The notes: generated from the letters alone by a model not told the origin. A DNA stretch of 64,000 nt from Rhizobium sp. P38BS-XIX (GCF_012641435.1 NZ_JABAIJ010000003.1:62001-126000); one strand, 5' to 3'; numbered from the stretch's first letter, positions 1-9,320 are shown. Translations and numbers: made by a program.

Positions 1-1
1 C

Positions 2-868
2 TGGCTCGGCTGGTTCCTGGCGGGTGCGCTTGGCCAGTTTATCGGTTATGCGGAACGCCGTGGCGATGCGCAGCGCGTCAGCCGTTGGTCTGAGCATCTC
101 GCAAAGCTGAAGGATGCGCTTGAGACTGCGGGTTGGGATGGCGATTACTATCGCCGTGCCTACTACGACAATGGTGTGCCGCTCGGTTCGAGCCAGTCCG
201 ATCAGGCAAGGATCGACTCCATTTCTCAATCGTGGAGCGTTCTGTCGGGTCAAGGCAATCCGGAGCGCAGTCAACAGGCAATGAACGCGGTTCTCGAAAA
301 GCTGGCGGATGCCGAAGGTGGCTTCATCAAGCTTTTGACGCCCGCTTTCGTCGAGCCGGTCAACGACCCCGGTGTCATCAAGGCCTATCCTCCGGGCGTG
401 CGCGAGAATGGCGGTCAATATACGCATGCCGCCGTTTGGGCCACGTTGGCTCTGGCTCGCATGGGCCGTGCGGAAGACGCCTGGCGCTGCTTCGAGATGC
501 TCAATCCGATCAACCACTCGCTCGACAAGTCGGCGGCGGATGTCTATCGCATCGAGCCTTATGTGATTGCCGGCGACGTCTACGGCGAAGGTGCCCTCAA
601 GGGTCGTGGCGGCTGGAGCTGGTATACCGGTTCGGGCGGCTGGCTCTATCGCACGGCGATAGAGGGCATCCTGGGCGTGCGCGTGGAAAATGGCCACCTT
701 CACGTCAAGCCGGTGCTTCCGGCAAAATGGGATGGTTTCTCGGCCGAGCTGCATCTGCCGAGCGGCAACTATCAGATTGCCGTTTCAAAGGGAGCGGCCG
801 CCGATGGATATTCCGTGACGGTCAACGGTGCGGCCTTCGACCATTTGGGCGAGGGATATCGGCTCTGA
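2..868 (+). CDS. GH94 / cyclic beta-1,2-glucan synthase C-terminal part (5' truncated by window)
   Basis: The frame is open from base 2 to a TGA at 866-868, so only the C-terminal ~288 residues are present. The protein shows the features of the C-terminal lobe of glycoside hydrolase family 94 phosphorylases and of the NdvB/ChvB cyclic glucan synthase end: a segment reading YYRRAYYDNGVPLGS, then LLTPAF, YPPGVRENGGQYTHAA, and a late GGWSWYTGSGGWLYR motif. Family members phosphorolyse or rearrange beta-1,2-glucan chains; in rhizobia the fused form makes periplasmic cyclic glucans. The window does not show whether this is a full NdvB or a stand-alone GH94 enzyme. A strong hairpin follows the stop. 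Confidence 0.88.
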   Translation, partial: WLGWFLAGALGQFIGYAERRGDAQRVSRWSEHLAKLKDALETAGWDGDYYRRAYYDNGVPLGSSQSDQARIDSISQSWSVLSGQGNPERSQQAMNAVLEKLADAEGGFIKLLTPAFVEPVNDPGVIKAYPPGVRENGGQYTHAAVWATLALARMGRAEDAWRCFEMLNPINHSLDKSAADVYRIEPYVIAGDVYGEGALKGRGGWSWYTGSGGWLYRTAIEGILGVRVENGHLHVKPVLPAKWDGFSAELHLPSGNYQIAVSKGAAADGYSVTVNGAAFDHLGEGYRL

Positions 869-896
869 CACAGACGCCAAGAGAACGAGAAAATGA

Positions 897-920
897 AAAG
901 GCGGCCGAGAGGCCGCCTTT
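897..920. terminator. Rho-independent terminator, probably bidirectional
   Basis: A perfect GC-rich inverted repeat (GGCGGCC / GGCCGCC around a GAGA loop) has an A-run on the left and a T-run on the right. It lies between the convergent GH94 gene and the ABC ATPase gene and can serve both strands. Confidence 0.85.
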
Positions 921-956
921 CTAATAGGGGTGAGTAAACGCCGATAGCCCGTCGGC

Positions 957-2018
957 TCAGAGGTCCAGCGGAATGCTGCGGCTCTCCTTGTCGAAAAGAT
1001 GCAGTTGCTTGGGATCGATGGTGAGACTTACGGGCTGGCCGACGTTCAGTTGAACATTGCCGGGCAGACGAACGGTCGTCAGTTGCTGGCCCTCATGCGC
1101 CACGTAGGCGTAGGTGTCGGAGCCGAGGCGCTCGATGACGTCGATACGGCCCTCGACATTGCCTTGGCCCGGTTCGACGATGCCGATGTTTTCCGGGCGT
1201 GCTCCAAGCTTGGCGGCCTGTGAGGGGGCCGACGCCAGCGGCATCATGCCACCGGGCATGATCTTCAACCCGCCCGCTGTCGGTTCCACATCATAAACGT
1301 TCATCTTTGGCGAACCGAGAAATTGCGCCACGAAGAGATTGGCCGGCTTCTCGTAAAGATCGATCGGCGAGCCAACCTGCTGAATTGAGCCGTCCTTCAG
1401 CACGACGATCTTGTCGGCCAGGGTCATCGCCTCGACCTGGTCGTGGGTCACATAGATCATCGTCGCGCCGAGCCGCTGGTGCAGCCTGGCAATCTCGATG
1501 CGCATTTCAGCGCGCAGGGCGGCATCGAGGTTGGACAGAGGCTCGTCGAACAGGAATGCGACGGGATCACGAACGATGGCGCGACCAATGGCAACACGCT
1601 GACGCTGGCCGCCGGAGAGTTCCTTGGGCTTTCTGTCGAGATAGTTTTCCAGCCGCAGCGAGGCTGCCGCCTCCTGGACGCGGCGATTGATCTCCGCGCG
1701 GGGCGTGCGTGCGACCTCCAGGCCAAAGGCCATGTTGGCGCGCACGGTCTTGTGGGGATAAAGGGCATAGGACTGGAAGACCATCGAGAGAGCCCGGTCC
1801 GCCGGTCCGAGTTCGGTTACGTCCTCGTCGCCGATCAGAACCTGGCCGGAGGTGACCTCTTCCAGGCCTGCGACGAGGCGCAACAGCGTCGACTTGCCGC
1901 TGCCCGAAGGCCCAACGAAAACGACGAATTCTCCATCCTCGATTCGCAGATCAACCCCGCGAATGATTTCCAGGGCGCCGAAGGATTTGCGGATGCTTTT
2001 GAGTTCGATAACAGCCAT
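957..2018 (-). CDS. Sugar ABC transporter ATP-binding protein (MalK/UgpC type)
   Basis: A 353-residue ATPase of the carbohydrate-uptake CUT1 class. It has Walker A GPSGSGKST, the signature LSGGQRQRVAIGRA, Walker B VAFLFDEPLSNLD and the switch HDQ, then a C-terminal TOBE/OB regulatory region as in MalK and UgpC. The start at 2018 (MAVIELKSIRKSFG) has a purine-rich RBS and lies just inside the end of the upstream permease gene; an in-frame upstream start would only add non-conserved residues. It is the last gene of a four-gene importer operon and powers the two permeases. Being MalK-like, it could also energise other CUT1 importers that lack an ATPase, such as the one at 52-55 kb (inference). 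Confidence 0.92.
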   Translation of the reverse strand: MAVIELKSIRKSFGALEIIRGVDLRIEDGEFVVFVGPSGSGKSTLLRLVAGLEEVTSGQVLIGDEDVTELGPADRALSMVFQSYALYPHKTVRANMAFGLEVARTPRAEINRRVQEAAASLRLENYLDRKPKELSGGQRQRVAIGRAIVRDPVAFLFDEPLSNLDAALRAEMRIEIARLHQRLGATMIYVTHDQVEAMTLADKIVVLKDGSIQQVGSPIDLYEKPANLFVAQFLGSPKMNVYDVEPTAGGLKIMPGGMMPLASAPSQAAKLGARPENIGIVEPGQGNVEGRIDVIERLGSDTYAYVAHEGQQLTTVRLPGNVQLNVGQPVSLTIDPKQLHLFDKESRSIPLDL

Positions 2019-2037
2019 GTCTGGTCTCTCTGCGGCT

Positions 2038-2922
2038 TCACGCCTTGACGCCGCCAGCGCCCAGGCCACCTTGCCAGAAACGCTGCATGACGATGAAAGC
2101 TATAATGACGGGAACGATGCTGATCAGCGCACCGGCCAGCACGAGGGTAAAGAGTGCCGCGCCGCCGCCGGAGCCGACCGTTGCGGTGGCATACCATTGC
2201 GCAAGGCCGACGGTGACGGGGAAGTACTCCGCTGAACTGAGGACGACCAAAGGAAGGAAGTAGTTGTTCCAGGTCGCCACGAAAGACAGGATGAGCACGG
2301 TCGCAAAGCCCGGCATCAAGAGGCGCAGCGCCAATGAGAAGAAGATGTGAAGCTCGCCCGCGCCATCGACGCGCCCGGCATCGAGCAGCTCGTTCGGGAT
2401 CGCATCGTCGGCATAAACGCGCATGAGGAAGACGCCGGGTGGATAGACGAGCGAGGGCAGAATAACGGCCCAGGGCGTATTGACGATACCGACCTTCGAC
2501 ATCAGCAGGAACAACGGCACGACGAGCGCTGTCTGCGGGATCATGACTGCACCGAGAATGATCGCGAAAACCAGCCGCTTGCCGAGGAACTCATATTTCG
2601 CCAGCGCATAGCCGGCCATCGTCGCGAACAGGGCGGCGCCGATGCCTGCCGTCGTCGCGTAGACGATAGTATTGAGCAGCCAGCGGGCGAAAATGCCGTC
2701 CTGAAAGCTGAAGACCTGCTGAATATTGGCAAACAGCTTGAAATCGCTTGCGAACCAGAGCCCAAACGTCGTGAAGAGGTCGTTGTTCGATTTGGACGCA
2801 GATACGACGACGTAGAAGAGCGGCAGGGCGGTATAGACCCATATGATCAGAAGGATTGCGCTCAGCATCCAGCGATTGCGGCGGAACGACGGGGAGCGTT
2901 TCGATTTGCCGACGATGGTCAT
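2038..2922 (-). CDS. Sugar ABC transporter permease (MalG/UgpE type)
   Basis: A 294-residue inner-membrane protein with about six hydrophobic segments and the cytoplasmic EAA-like loop (DAGRVDGAGELHIFFSLALRLLMPG) that docks the ATPase. The length is normal for MalG-like CUT1 permeases. Its start overlaps the end of the preceding permease gene by 4 nt (ATGA), showing translational coupling. The substrate cannot be read from the sequence. Confidence 0.92.
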   Translation of the reverse strand: MTIVGKSKRSPSFRRNRWMLSAILLIIWVYTALPLFYVVVSASKSNNDLFTTFGLWFASDFKLFANIQQVFSFQDGIFARWLLNTIVYATTAGIGAALFATMAGYALAKYEFLGKRLVFAIILGAVMIPQTALVVPLFLLMSKVGIVNTPWAVILPSLVYPPGVFLMRVYADDAIPNELLDAGRVDGAGELHIFFSLALRLLMPGFATVLILSFVATWNNYFLPLVVLSSAEYFPVTVGLAQWYATATVGSGGGAALFTLVLAGALISIVPVIIAFIVMQRFWQGGLGAGGVKA

Positions 2923-3821
2923 GCGCGGCCTCCACGATTGACGATCAGCATGAAGGCATAGGAAATGACGGCGGTCACGCCACCGAGAAGGAAGGACATG
3001 GCGGCCGAATAGTTATACTGCTGGTTGGCGAAGGCGAGCGTGTAGGCATAGTAGTTCGGCGTGTAGGAGTTGGTGATGCTGAGCGGTGCGAGATTGCGCA
3101 GCAGATAGGGTTCGGAGAAGAGCTGCAGCGAGCCGATAATCGAGAAAATGATGGTCACGACCACCATCGGAGCGATGAGAGGAAGCTTGACGCGCAGTGC
3201 ATAGACGAAGCTGTTTGCGCCATCCATCGACGCTGCCTCTTCCAGATCGGAAGGAATCGCCTGAAGCGCGGCGTAATAGATGATCATCTGATAACCGGTG
3301 TATTCCCAGTTGGCGATATTGGCGATCGACGGAAGGATCGTGCTGGCGCCGAGAAAATTCGGCGCTGGAAGGCCGATGGCGTTCGCAAGCTGAGTGAATG
3401 GGCCGAAAGCCGGGCCGTAAAGATAACCCCATATGAGTGTCGCGATGACCGCGGGTACGGCGTAAGGCAGAAACAGACTGACGCGGAAGAAGCTTTTGGC
3501 GTAGACGGTGCCGCTATCGAGGATCAACGCGATCAGAAGCGCGATCGCCACCATGCCGGGGATCTGGATCACGGCGAATTTCATGAGAATGATCACGCCC
3601 TGCCAGAACTTCGGATCGCCGAGCGCGCGCACGAAATTATCGGCGCCGACGAATTTGGTCCCTGCAACCACCGTGGTCTTGTAGACCGCGAGATTGAGCG
3701 CGTAGAGCATCGGGGCGATCAGGAAGGCGATGAAGAGCAGTGCAAACGGCGCCAGAAAGAGCAATGGCGCCCATTTCTTGCTGACGCGGCGCCGCCGCTT
3801 GCGGCTACTAGGACCAGCCAT
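2919..3821 (-). CDS. Sugar ABC transporter permease (MalF/UgpA type)
   Basis: A 300-residue membrane permease with a basic N-terminal cytoplasmic tail (RKRRRRVSKK), six predicted membrane spans and an EAA loop (LEEAASMDGANSFVYALRVKLPLIAPM). It pairs with the MalG-type permease encoded immediately downstream. It follows the binding-protein gene by about 90 nt, a usual gap in these operons. Confidence 0.92.
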   Translation of the reverse strand: MAGPSSRKRRRRVSKKWAPLLFLAPFALLFIAFLIAPMLYALNLAVYKTTVVAGTKFVGADNFVRALGDPKFWQGVIILMKFAVIQIPGMVAIALLIALILDSGTVYAKSFFRVSLFLPYAVPAVIATLIWGYLYGPAFGPFTQLANAIGLPAPNFLGASTILPSIANIANWEYTGYQMIIYYAALQAIPSDLEEAASMDGANSFVYALRVKLPLIAPMVVVTIIFSIIGSLQLFSEPYLLRNLAPLSITNSYTPNYYAYTLAFANQQYNYSAAMSFLLGGVTAVISYAFMLIVNRGGRA

Positions 3822-3869
3822 TTGAATTGTCTCCGGCTGCGAATTGCATCCGCGCCGAGACGCGGGTCA

Positions 3870-3905
3870 TGCAGAAAAAACATATGCGGGGGCTGAGCCC
3901 CCGCA
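3870..3905 (-). terminator. Attenuating hairpin between binding-protein and permease genes
   Basis: Bases 3888-3905 contain the inverted repeat GCGGGGGCT / AGCCCCCGC directly after the binding-protein stop on the minus strand, followed by an A/T-rich stretch (AAAAAA on the plus strand near 3877). Such hairpins often stabilise the binding-protein message or partly terminate it, giving more binding protein than permease (inference). Confidence 0.5.
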
Positions 3906-3914
3906 TGCTGACGA

Positions 3915-5255
3915 TCAACTTTTGGAAACCGTATATCCCTGATCGGCGCAGTAGGCGCTGACGCCTTCCTGCAGACGATCGAATGCATCGCTGAGTGATC
4001 CCTTTCCGCCGATCGAGGCGGAGAGTTCCTGCTGCACCTGGCCAGCGAGATAATCCTGGAACGGCGCATACTGGAACGAGGAGTCGACATGCTTGGCTGC
4101 TTCGACGAAGACCTCGTTGACGGCCTGGCCGCCATAGAGATCGTACTTGTGATTGATCAGCTCGGGATCTGCGACAAGTTCCTTGAGCACGGGGAACAGG
4201 AACTGCTTGGTGTTCCACAGACGGGCCGTTTGCGGATCCGCGCCCAGGAACGTCGCAAGCTGAGTGGCTTCCTTCGGGTGCTTCGAAGTCTTGAATACGG
4301 CGAATGTCGAGCCGCCGAGATTGGCGGTAACGTATTTGCCTTCATCCCACTGCGGCAGGGGAGCGGCGCGCCAATGGCCATTGCTCTTCTTGGCGAACTG
4401 CGGAATGAACACGGCTCCCCAGGCACCGGTCATCCACGATGCATAGGTGCCTTCGTCGAGGCCTGTGAACCAATCAGTGGTCCAGACCGGCGTCTTCACG
4501 CCAACGGCCTTGGCATCGATGAGGTCCTGCCAGTAGGCGGCCCACTTCTTTGCGACTGCATCGTTCAGATTGAGCTTGAGGTCGGTGCCGTTGAGCTCAA
4601 ACGGTTTCCAGCCGGCCTGGGCGAGAAGAGCAATAACCCAGCCGCCGTCGGCCGTGCCGCCGAAATTGGTCAGATAGGTGTCGGGCGAAGCCTTGGTGAG
4701 TGCCTTGGAGCTCTCGGCGAAGGCCGCCCAGGTCTTCGGCACCTCGATCTTGTGTGCCTCAAGCACGTCGGCGCGGTAGAGAATGCCCATCGGACCGGAA
4801 TCCCACGGAATGCCATAGACGGCATCGCCATCAGAGGCGGAAGTCCAGGTCCAGTCGATGAACTTGTCCTTCACGTCGTTTGCGCCGTATTTGCCCATGT
4901 CGAGCAGCGCATCCAGCTGTCGGAATCCCGGGATGTTGGTGAATTCGACCTGACCCACATCCGGCAGGCCGGTGCCGGCCTGGATCGCGTTGCGCAGCTT
5001 GACGTATTCCGCCGGGCCCTGGCCTGCGTTCTCAAGCTTGACGCTGATATGCGGGAAAGCCTTGGTGAACAGATCGATTTCGGCCTGCGTGTCGGGCGTC
5101 CAGGCCCACATGGTCAGCTCGACCTTTTTCTGGGCGACGGCAGAAGCGCCGAAGCCGGAAAATGCCGCTGCGGCAGCACCCACACCGGCTGCCTGAAGCA
5201 GCTGGCGCCGGCTCAGCGCAAGCTGGATGGCATCTTTCTTCATGTCGTTGGTCAT
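3915..5255 (-). CDS. Sugar ABC transporter substrate-binding protein, Tat signal
   Basis: A 446-residue extracellular solute-binding protein of family 1 (MalE/UgpB-like). The N-terminus has the twin-arginine motif SRRQLLQAAG followed by an Ala-rich hydrophobic core and an AVAQKK cleavage region, so folded export to the periplasm is likely. The ATG at 5255 is preceded by a GGGAGG RBS at proper spacing; a longer open frame to 5348 would run through the operator region and is rejected. It is the first gene of the importer operon and is divergent from lacI. Confidence 0.92.
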   Translation of the reverse strand: MTNDMKKDAIQLALSRRQLLQAAGVGAAAAAFSGFGASAVAQKKVELTMWAWTPDTQAEIDLFTKAFPHISVKLENAGQGPAEYVKLRNAIQAGTGLPDVGQVEFTNIPGFRQLDALLDMGKYGANDVKDKFIDWTWTSASDGDAVYGIPWDSGPMGILYRADVLEAHKIEVPKTWAAFAESSKALTKASPDTYLTNFGGTADGGWVIALLAQAGWKPFELNGTDLKLNLNDAVAKKWAAYWQDLIDAKAVGVKTPVWTTDWFTGLDEGTYASWMTGAWGAVFIPQFAKKSNGHWRAAPLPQWDEGKYVTANLGGSTFAVFKTSKHPKEATQLATFLGADPQTARLWNTKQFLFPVLKELVADPELINHKYDLYGGQAVNEVFVEAAKHVDSSFQYAPFQDYLAGQVQQELSASIGGKGSLSDAFDRLQEGVSAYCADQGYTVSKS

Positions 5256-5329
5256 TGCATGTCCTCCCACATTCGATGAAGCCGCACCCTCCCGGATCGG
5301 CCCTTTCGTGATATCGCGCAATTCATCAC

Positions 5330-5362
5330 GCGCAATTTGCGTTGTCAATTGCGCAATTTGCG
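5330..5362. promoter_or_regulatory. Tandem LacI-type operator (two GCGCAATTTGCG copies)
   Basis: Two identical 12-bp words, GCGCAATTTGCG, lie at 5330-5341 and 5351-5362. Their start-to-start distance of 21 bp is two DNA turns. Each contains the perfect inverted repeat CGCAA-T-TTGCG. They lie about 75-107 bp upstream of the binding-protein start, between it and the divergent LacI gene. Two more copies (one with a single mismatch) lie at 6495-6547 before the dehydrogenase gene. The likely binder is the adjacent LacI regulator (inference). Confidence 0.75.
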
Positions 5363-5486
5363 AACTTATGCAAAATATGTCGTAACTTTCGCGTATGCTG
5401 GGCAGATAGAGCCGTTGATATCCTTGTCCATGGATGGATTTCTCCGGAAAAACCCCTGATTATCAGGGTCATTAAAGGGTAGGCTT

Positions 5487-6509
5487 GTGACTCGATCACC
5501 TAAATCCAACGCAAATCAGCTCGAAATTGCCAAAGCGGCGGGCGTTTCCGTCAGCACGGTATCCCGCGCACTTTCCGATGCGCGCGGGATCAGCGACGAA
5601 CGCCGCATGCAAATTCGCAAAATTGCGGAGGATGCCGGCTATTTCGGCCGAGGCCGTGTGACGGCGGCTCCGACAAAACATTTGCGCGCCTATGTGACGG
5701 GCAGTCTGGCGACGGGGGGACTTGCGCCTTTTTATGAAGCCGTCATTGCCGGGCTGCGCGACAAGGCGCGTGACGGCGGCTTTAGTCTTTCCATTCGCAT
5801 GGTGGATGAAACTTCGCTCGGCCCCGACCGGATGGTGCGGGACCAGCAGCAGGAAGATGCCAGCGTGACGATTTTCGTCGGTATCGACATTTCCCATGAT
5901 TTGGCGGGTTACTTTCTCAGCGGCGGGCACGCAGCCGTGCTCGTGAATGGCTACGATCCCGACATGCGGTTTGACTGCGTGGCACCCAACAACTTCTATG
6001 GCGCGAGAACGGCCGGGCGCCTGCTGCTGGAGGCAGGCCACAGGAAATTGCTTTACATACATGACCATACACGCTGGACGACCATCCAGCGTCGCCGGGG
6101 TTTTTACGCAGCACTTGAAGACTTTCCCGATGCATCCTGCACGGCGATCGGCGTTGCTAATGGGGCAGATACGGCGCTTTTGGCTGAAGTTGAGCGGCGC
6201 GCGAAAGGCGAGGCGGGTTGGACAAGCGTGTTCTGCGCCAACGATATGGGCGCGTTCCGTTTGATGAATGCGCTGGAGGCGGTGGGGCTTGCCGTTCCGG
6301 GCGAGATTTCGGTTGTTGGATTCGACGATTTGCCCTACGCCGCGATGATGCATCCGCGGCTGACGACAATGCGCGTCAATTGTCTGGAAATGGCCCAGCA
6401 GGCGATTTTACTCGCGCAGCGCCGAATTGCGGAGCCGGACGCGATGCCGATCCAGCTCGAATGCGCCGTTAGGTTACAGGCTGGCGCTACGGTAGCGCAA
6501 TTTGCGTGA
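5487..6509 (+). CDS. LacI family transcriptional regulator
   Basis: A 340-residue repressor with an N-terminal LacI helix-turn-helix (EIAKAAGVSVSTVSRALSD) and a periplasmic-binding-protein-like effector domain ending near FDDLPYAAMMHPRLTTMR, the usual LacI C-terminal pattern. It starts with GTG at 5487. It is divergent from the sugar importer and upstream of two dehydrogenase genes, so it probably controls uptake and oxidation of one sugar or sugar acid. Its last four codons (Ala-Gln-Phe-Ala) are themselves a perfect copy of the operator word. Confidence 0.9.
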   Translation: MTRSPKSNANQLEIAKAAGVSVSTVSRALSDARGISDERRMQIRKIAEDAGYFGRGRVTAAPTKHLRAYVTGSLATGGLAPFYEAVIAGLRDKARDGGFSLSIRMVDETSLGPDRMVRDQQQEDASVTIFVGIDISHDLAGYFLSGGHAAVLVNGYDPDMRFDCVAPNNFYGARTAGRLLLEAGHRKLLYIHDHTRWTTIQRRRGFYAALEDFPDASCTAIGVANGADTALLAEVERRAKGEAGWTSVFCANDMGAFRLMNALEAVGLAVPGEISVVGFDDLPYAAMMHPRLTTMRVNCLEMAQQAILLAQRRIAEPDAMPIQLECAVRLQAGATVAQFA

Positions 6510-6547
6510 ATAAAAGAAATATTTGCATTCATATTGCGTAATTTGCG
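6495..6547. promoter_or_regulatory. Second LacI-type operator pair upstream of the dehydrogenase
   Basis: GCGCAATTTGCG occurs at 6495-6506, overlapping the last codons of lacI, and GCGTAATTTGCG (one mismatch) at 6536-6547. The pair precedes the TTG start proposed for the hydroxyacid dehydrogenase at 6627. The same word lies before the divergent importer, so the two transcription units are probably co-regulated. Confidence 0.65.
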
Positions 6548-6626
6548 TTTGTGTGCGATCTCATTTTCGCAGGCGGCCCGATTGCCGTTCAGCATTTGCG
6601 GACAGCGTTCCGCCAGGAGTTCGCCG

Positions 6627-7658
6627 TTGTCATCGCCGCCGCATACCACATCTTTGCCAAGACTAAGCTTCGCCTTCGGGCCTCTTGGGATCGATAAACT
6701 GTTTTCCCCGTCTGATCTCAATCGGCTTGCAGCCTGCTGCCGGATTGTTTCGAGCGAGCCTCTGCGGGAATTTCAAAGCGAGGGTGCGAGGGAGCAGCTG
6801 GCGCAGACCGATATTCTGGTGAGCGGATGGGGTTGCCCGACCATCGATCAATCGACATTGGAGGCTGCATCCTCTCTGAAGCTGGTGGCGCACGCGGCAG
6901 GATCCGTAAAGCATCTAACGGGAACTCATGTCTTCGAGCGCGGTATCGAGGTGACGAATGCCGCCGCCGCCAACGCGATCCCAGTCGCCGAGTTTGCGCT
7001 TGCTGCTATCCTTTTTGCGAACAAGGATGTGTTTCGCTTTCAGCGACTTTACGCGCAGCAGCGACGAGTGCTCGAGATGCATCAATCGTTCGATGGCGAC
7101 AGCGGAAGCTGGCACAAGAGGGTTGGCATCGTCGGCGCGTCGAGAATAGGCCGCCGCGTGCTTGAGCTGCTTCGTCCGCACGACATGGATATTCTGCTGT
7201 ATGATCCGCTGGTGAACGCCGATGAGGCTGCAAAGCTTGGAACCCGGTCCGTCTCCCTGCCAGAGCTGATGAGCGAGTGCCAGACGGTCTCGCTGCATGC
7301 GCCGCTTCTTGCTGCGACGAAGCACATGATCGACGCCGACATGCTGGCTCGCATGGCAGATGGCGCAACGTTGATCAACACGGCGCGAGGCGGGCTTGTC
7401 GACCAGGCGGCGCTGGAGGCGGAGCTGTCGAGCGGCAGGCTATCGGCCATTCTCGACGTCACGGAGCCGGAAGCGCCAGCGCCGACATCGCCGCTTTATG
7501 ATCTGCCGAATGTCCTTCTAACGCCCCATATCGCTGGTGCGATCGGCAATGAGCGTCACCGGCTCGGCCGGCTTATCACCGACGAAATCGAGCGTTTCGC
7601 TGCCGGTAAGCCTTTATTGCACAAGCTGACCTTGGAGAGCCTGCATCATCAGGCTTAA
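6627..7658 (+). CDS. D-2-hydroxyacid dehydrogenase family protein
   Basis: A roughly 343-residue NAD-dependent dehydrogenase of the phosphoglycerate/glyoxylate reductase family. It shows the Rossmann motif VGIVGASRIGRRVLELL (GxxxxG form), the catalytic-region NTARGGLVDQAAL with its Arg, then DVTEPEAP and the His-containing LTPHIAGAIG. The start is uncertain. No ATG fits, but a TTG at 6627 has AGGAG seven bases upstream, and the family's usual N-terminus (RLSFAFGPLG) follows within ten residues. It oxidises or reduces a hydroxyacid, probably the product of the imported sugar (inference). The aldehyde dehydrogenase follows after 52 bases. Confidence 0.85.
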   Translation: MSSPPHTTSLPRLSFAFGPLGIDKLFSPSDLNRLAACCRIVSSEPLREFQSEGAREQLAQTDILVSGWGCPTIDQSTLEAASSLKLVAHAAGSVKHLTGTHVFERGIEVTNAAAANAIPVAEFALAAILFANKDVFRFQRLYAQQRRVLEMHQSFDGDSGSWHKRVGIVGASRIGRRVLELLRPHDMDILLYDPLVNADEAAKLGTRSVSLPELMSECQTVSLHAPLLAATKHMIDADMLARMADGATLINTARGGLVDQAALEAELSSGRLSAILDVTEPEAPAPTSPLYDLPNVLLTPHIAGAIGNERHRLGRLITDEIERFAAGKPLLHKLTLESLHHQA

Positions 7659-7710
7659 GATGCCGGTTGGGACAGGACGATTGAAATTTCATCGTGTGAG
7701 GAAAACGACC

Positions 7711-9216
7711 ATGACCGCATTCTCCTTTATCGCACCTCGCCTGGACGATCCGCGGCTCCTGAGGCAGCGTCGCTACGGCATGGTGATCGATGGCAAATCG
7801 GCCCAGGCGCTGTCCGGAGAAACGATTACGCGTGAAAGTCCGGCACATCCGGGTCACGTCGTCAGCACGATCCCGAAGGGCACGCGCGAGGATGCCGAGA
7901 TTGCGATTGCGGCCGCGCGCCGTGCATTCGATACCGGGCCGTGGCCGAAGATGACCGGGGGCGAGCGCGCTCGCATCATGAACCGTATCGGCGACCTGAT
8001 CGAAGCAAATATCGAGGAACTTGCGACCATCGAAGCGCTGGAAGTGGGCAAGGCGATCAGCCAGGCGCGAGGCGAGATGGGCTTTTCCGCCAGCCTCTGG
8101 CGCTATGCGGCCGGCCATGCCCAGGGGCTCGAGGGCGAGGCGCATAATGATCTCGGTCCGAACACGCTCGGCCTCATTCTTCGTGAGCCCGCTGGTGTCG
8201 TGGGGCTGATCACGCCTTGGAATTTCCCGCTGCTGATCGGCTCGGAACGTATTCCCTGGGCGATCGGCGCGGGCTGCACCGTTGTCATCAAACCGAGCGA
8301 ATTCACGTCGGGCTCGACAATCCGCATGGCCGAACTTGCGCTCGAGGCTGGCCTGCCTGCCGGCGTCCTCAATGTCATTACCGGCTACGGAGCCGATGTC
8401 GGCCAGATTCTGGCGGAGCATCCCGATGTCGATGTCGTCAACTTCACGGGCTCGCAACGCGTCGGGCGCCTGATCGGAGCCCTTGCGGGACAAAACATCA
8501 AGAAGGTCGGGCTGGAGCTTGGAGGCAAGGGGCCGCAGGTGGTCTTCGCCGATGCCGATCTCGATGCAGCGGCTGCGAAGATTTCCGGCGGCGTTTTCCA
8601 TTGCTCCGGCCAGGTCTGCATTTCCGGCAGCCGCCTGATCGTTCATGAGAGCATTGCCGACGCACTGCTCGAAAAGGTTCAGAAAGTGGCGGCGAAGATC
8701 GTGACGGGAGATCCGCTGAACGATCGGGTCGATGTCGGTGCTCTCATTCACCAGGCACACCTGGACAAGGTCTCGGGCTATGTCCACCAGGGTAAGGCCG
8801 ACGGTGCGCAGGTTCTGGTGGGAGGCGACAGGCTTGGCGAGGCCGGTGCCTTTTATGCACCGACGATCTTCACCGGTGTCACGGAGCAGATGAGCATCGC
8901 TCAGGACGAAATCTTCGGCCCTGTGTTGACCACTTTCCGCTTCAGGACGGCAGAAGAGGCTATTCGCATGGCAAACGACACGCCCTTTGGTCTTTCGGCC
9001 TGTGTCTGGTCGACCAATCTTTCCACCGCCTTTCAGGTGATCCGTCGTATCAAGGCAGGCAGAACCTGGATCAACGGCATGGGTGACGGTGCACCGCAAC
9101 TGGCGATCGGCGGCTACAAACAGAGTGGTGTCGGCCGCGAGCTGGGTCGACACGGCTTCGACGAATACTCCGAGCTGAAAAGCGTGCATGTGACGCTGTC
9201 TGCCTTTCCGGGGTGA
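7711..9216 (+). CDS. NAD(P)-dependent aldehyde dehydrogenase
   Basis: A 501-residue member of the ALDH superfamily. Visible motifs are the substrate/cofactor segment [22 protein letters not shown], the catalytic-glutamate motif LELGGKGPQ, the catalytic cysteine in [13 protein letters not shown] and the late [12 protein letters not shown] motif ([14 protein letters not shown]). The length is normal. The ATG at 7711 has a GAGG RBS; upstream in-frame codons are unsupported. It lies in line with the hydroxyacid dehydrogenase and is followed by a terminator, so the two probably form a LacI-controlled catabolic operon. The natural aldehyde cannot be named. Confidence 0.93.
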   Translation: MTAFSFIAPRLDDPRLLRQRRYGMVIDGKSAQALSGETITRESPAHPGHVVSTIPKGTREDAEIAIAAARRAFDTGPWPKMTGGERARIMNRIGDLIEANIEELATIEALEVGKAISQARGEMGFSASLWRYAAGHAQGLEGEAHNDLGPNTLGLILREPAGVVGLITPWNFPLLIGSERIPWAIGAGCTVVIKPSEFTSGSTIRMAELALEAGLPAGVLNVITGYGADVGQILAEHPDVDVVNFTGSQRVGRLIGALAGQNIKKVGLELGGKGPQVVFADADLDAAAAKISGGVFHCSGQVCISGSRLIVHESIADALLEKVQKVAAKIVTGDPLNDRVDVGALIHQAHLDKVSGYVHQGKADGAQVLVGGDRLGEAGAFYAPTIFTGVTEQMSIAQDEIFGPVLTTFRFRTAEEAIRMANDTPFGLSACVWSTNLSTAFQVIRRIKAGRTWINGMGDGAPQLAIGGYKQSGVGRELGRHGFDEYSELKSVHVTLSAFPG

Positions 9217-9291
9217 TCGCTCCGCCGTTTTCGCCTCGATAGCCGTCATTCTCGAACACAAATTGCTCATCGCAACGTGGGATCAAGATAA

Positions 9292-9320
9292 AGCCCCGGA
9301 CATTTGTTCCGGGGCTGTTT
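9292..9320 (+). terminator. Rho-independent terminator after aldehyde dehydrogenase
   Basis: A perfect 9-bp stem, AGCCCCGGA / TCCGGGGCT, with a 7-nt loop is followed by GTTTGT. It lies 75 bases after the aldehyde dehydrogenase stop. Confidence 0.8.

Noticed and set aside
4089..5279. 396-codon open frame antisense to the sugar-binding protein
   Set aside because: A shadow frame without domain or RBS support.
7576..9270. 564-codon open frame antisense to the aldehyde dehydrogenase
   Set aside because: It is the mirror of a strongly conserved, GC-rich coding frame; its translation shows no domain and has no RBS. Long antisense frames are expected at this base composition.
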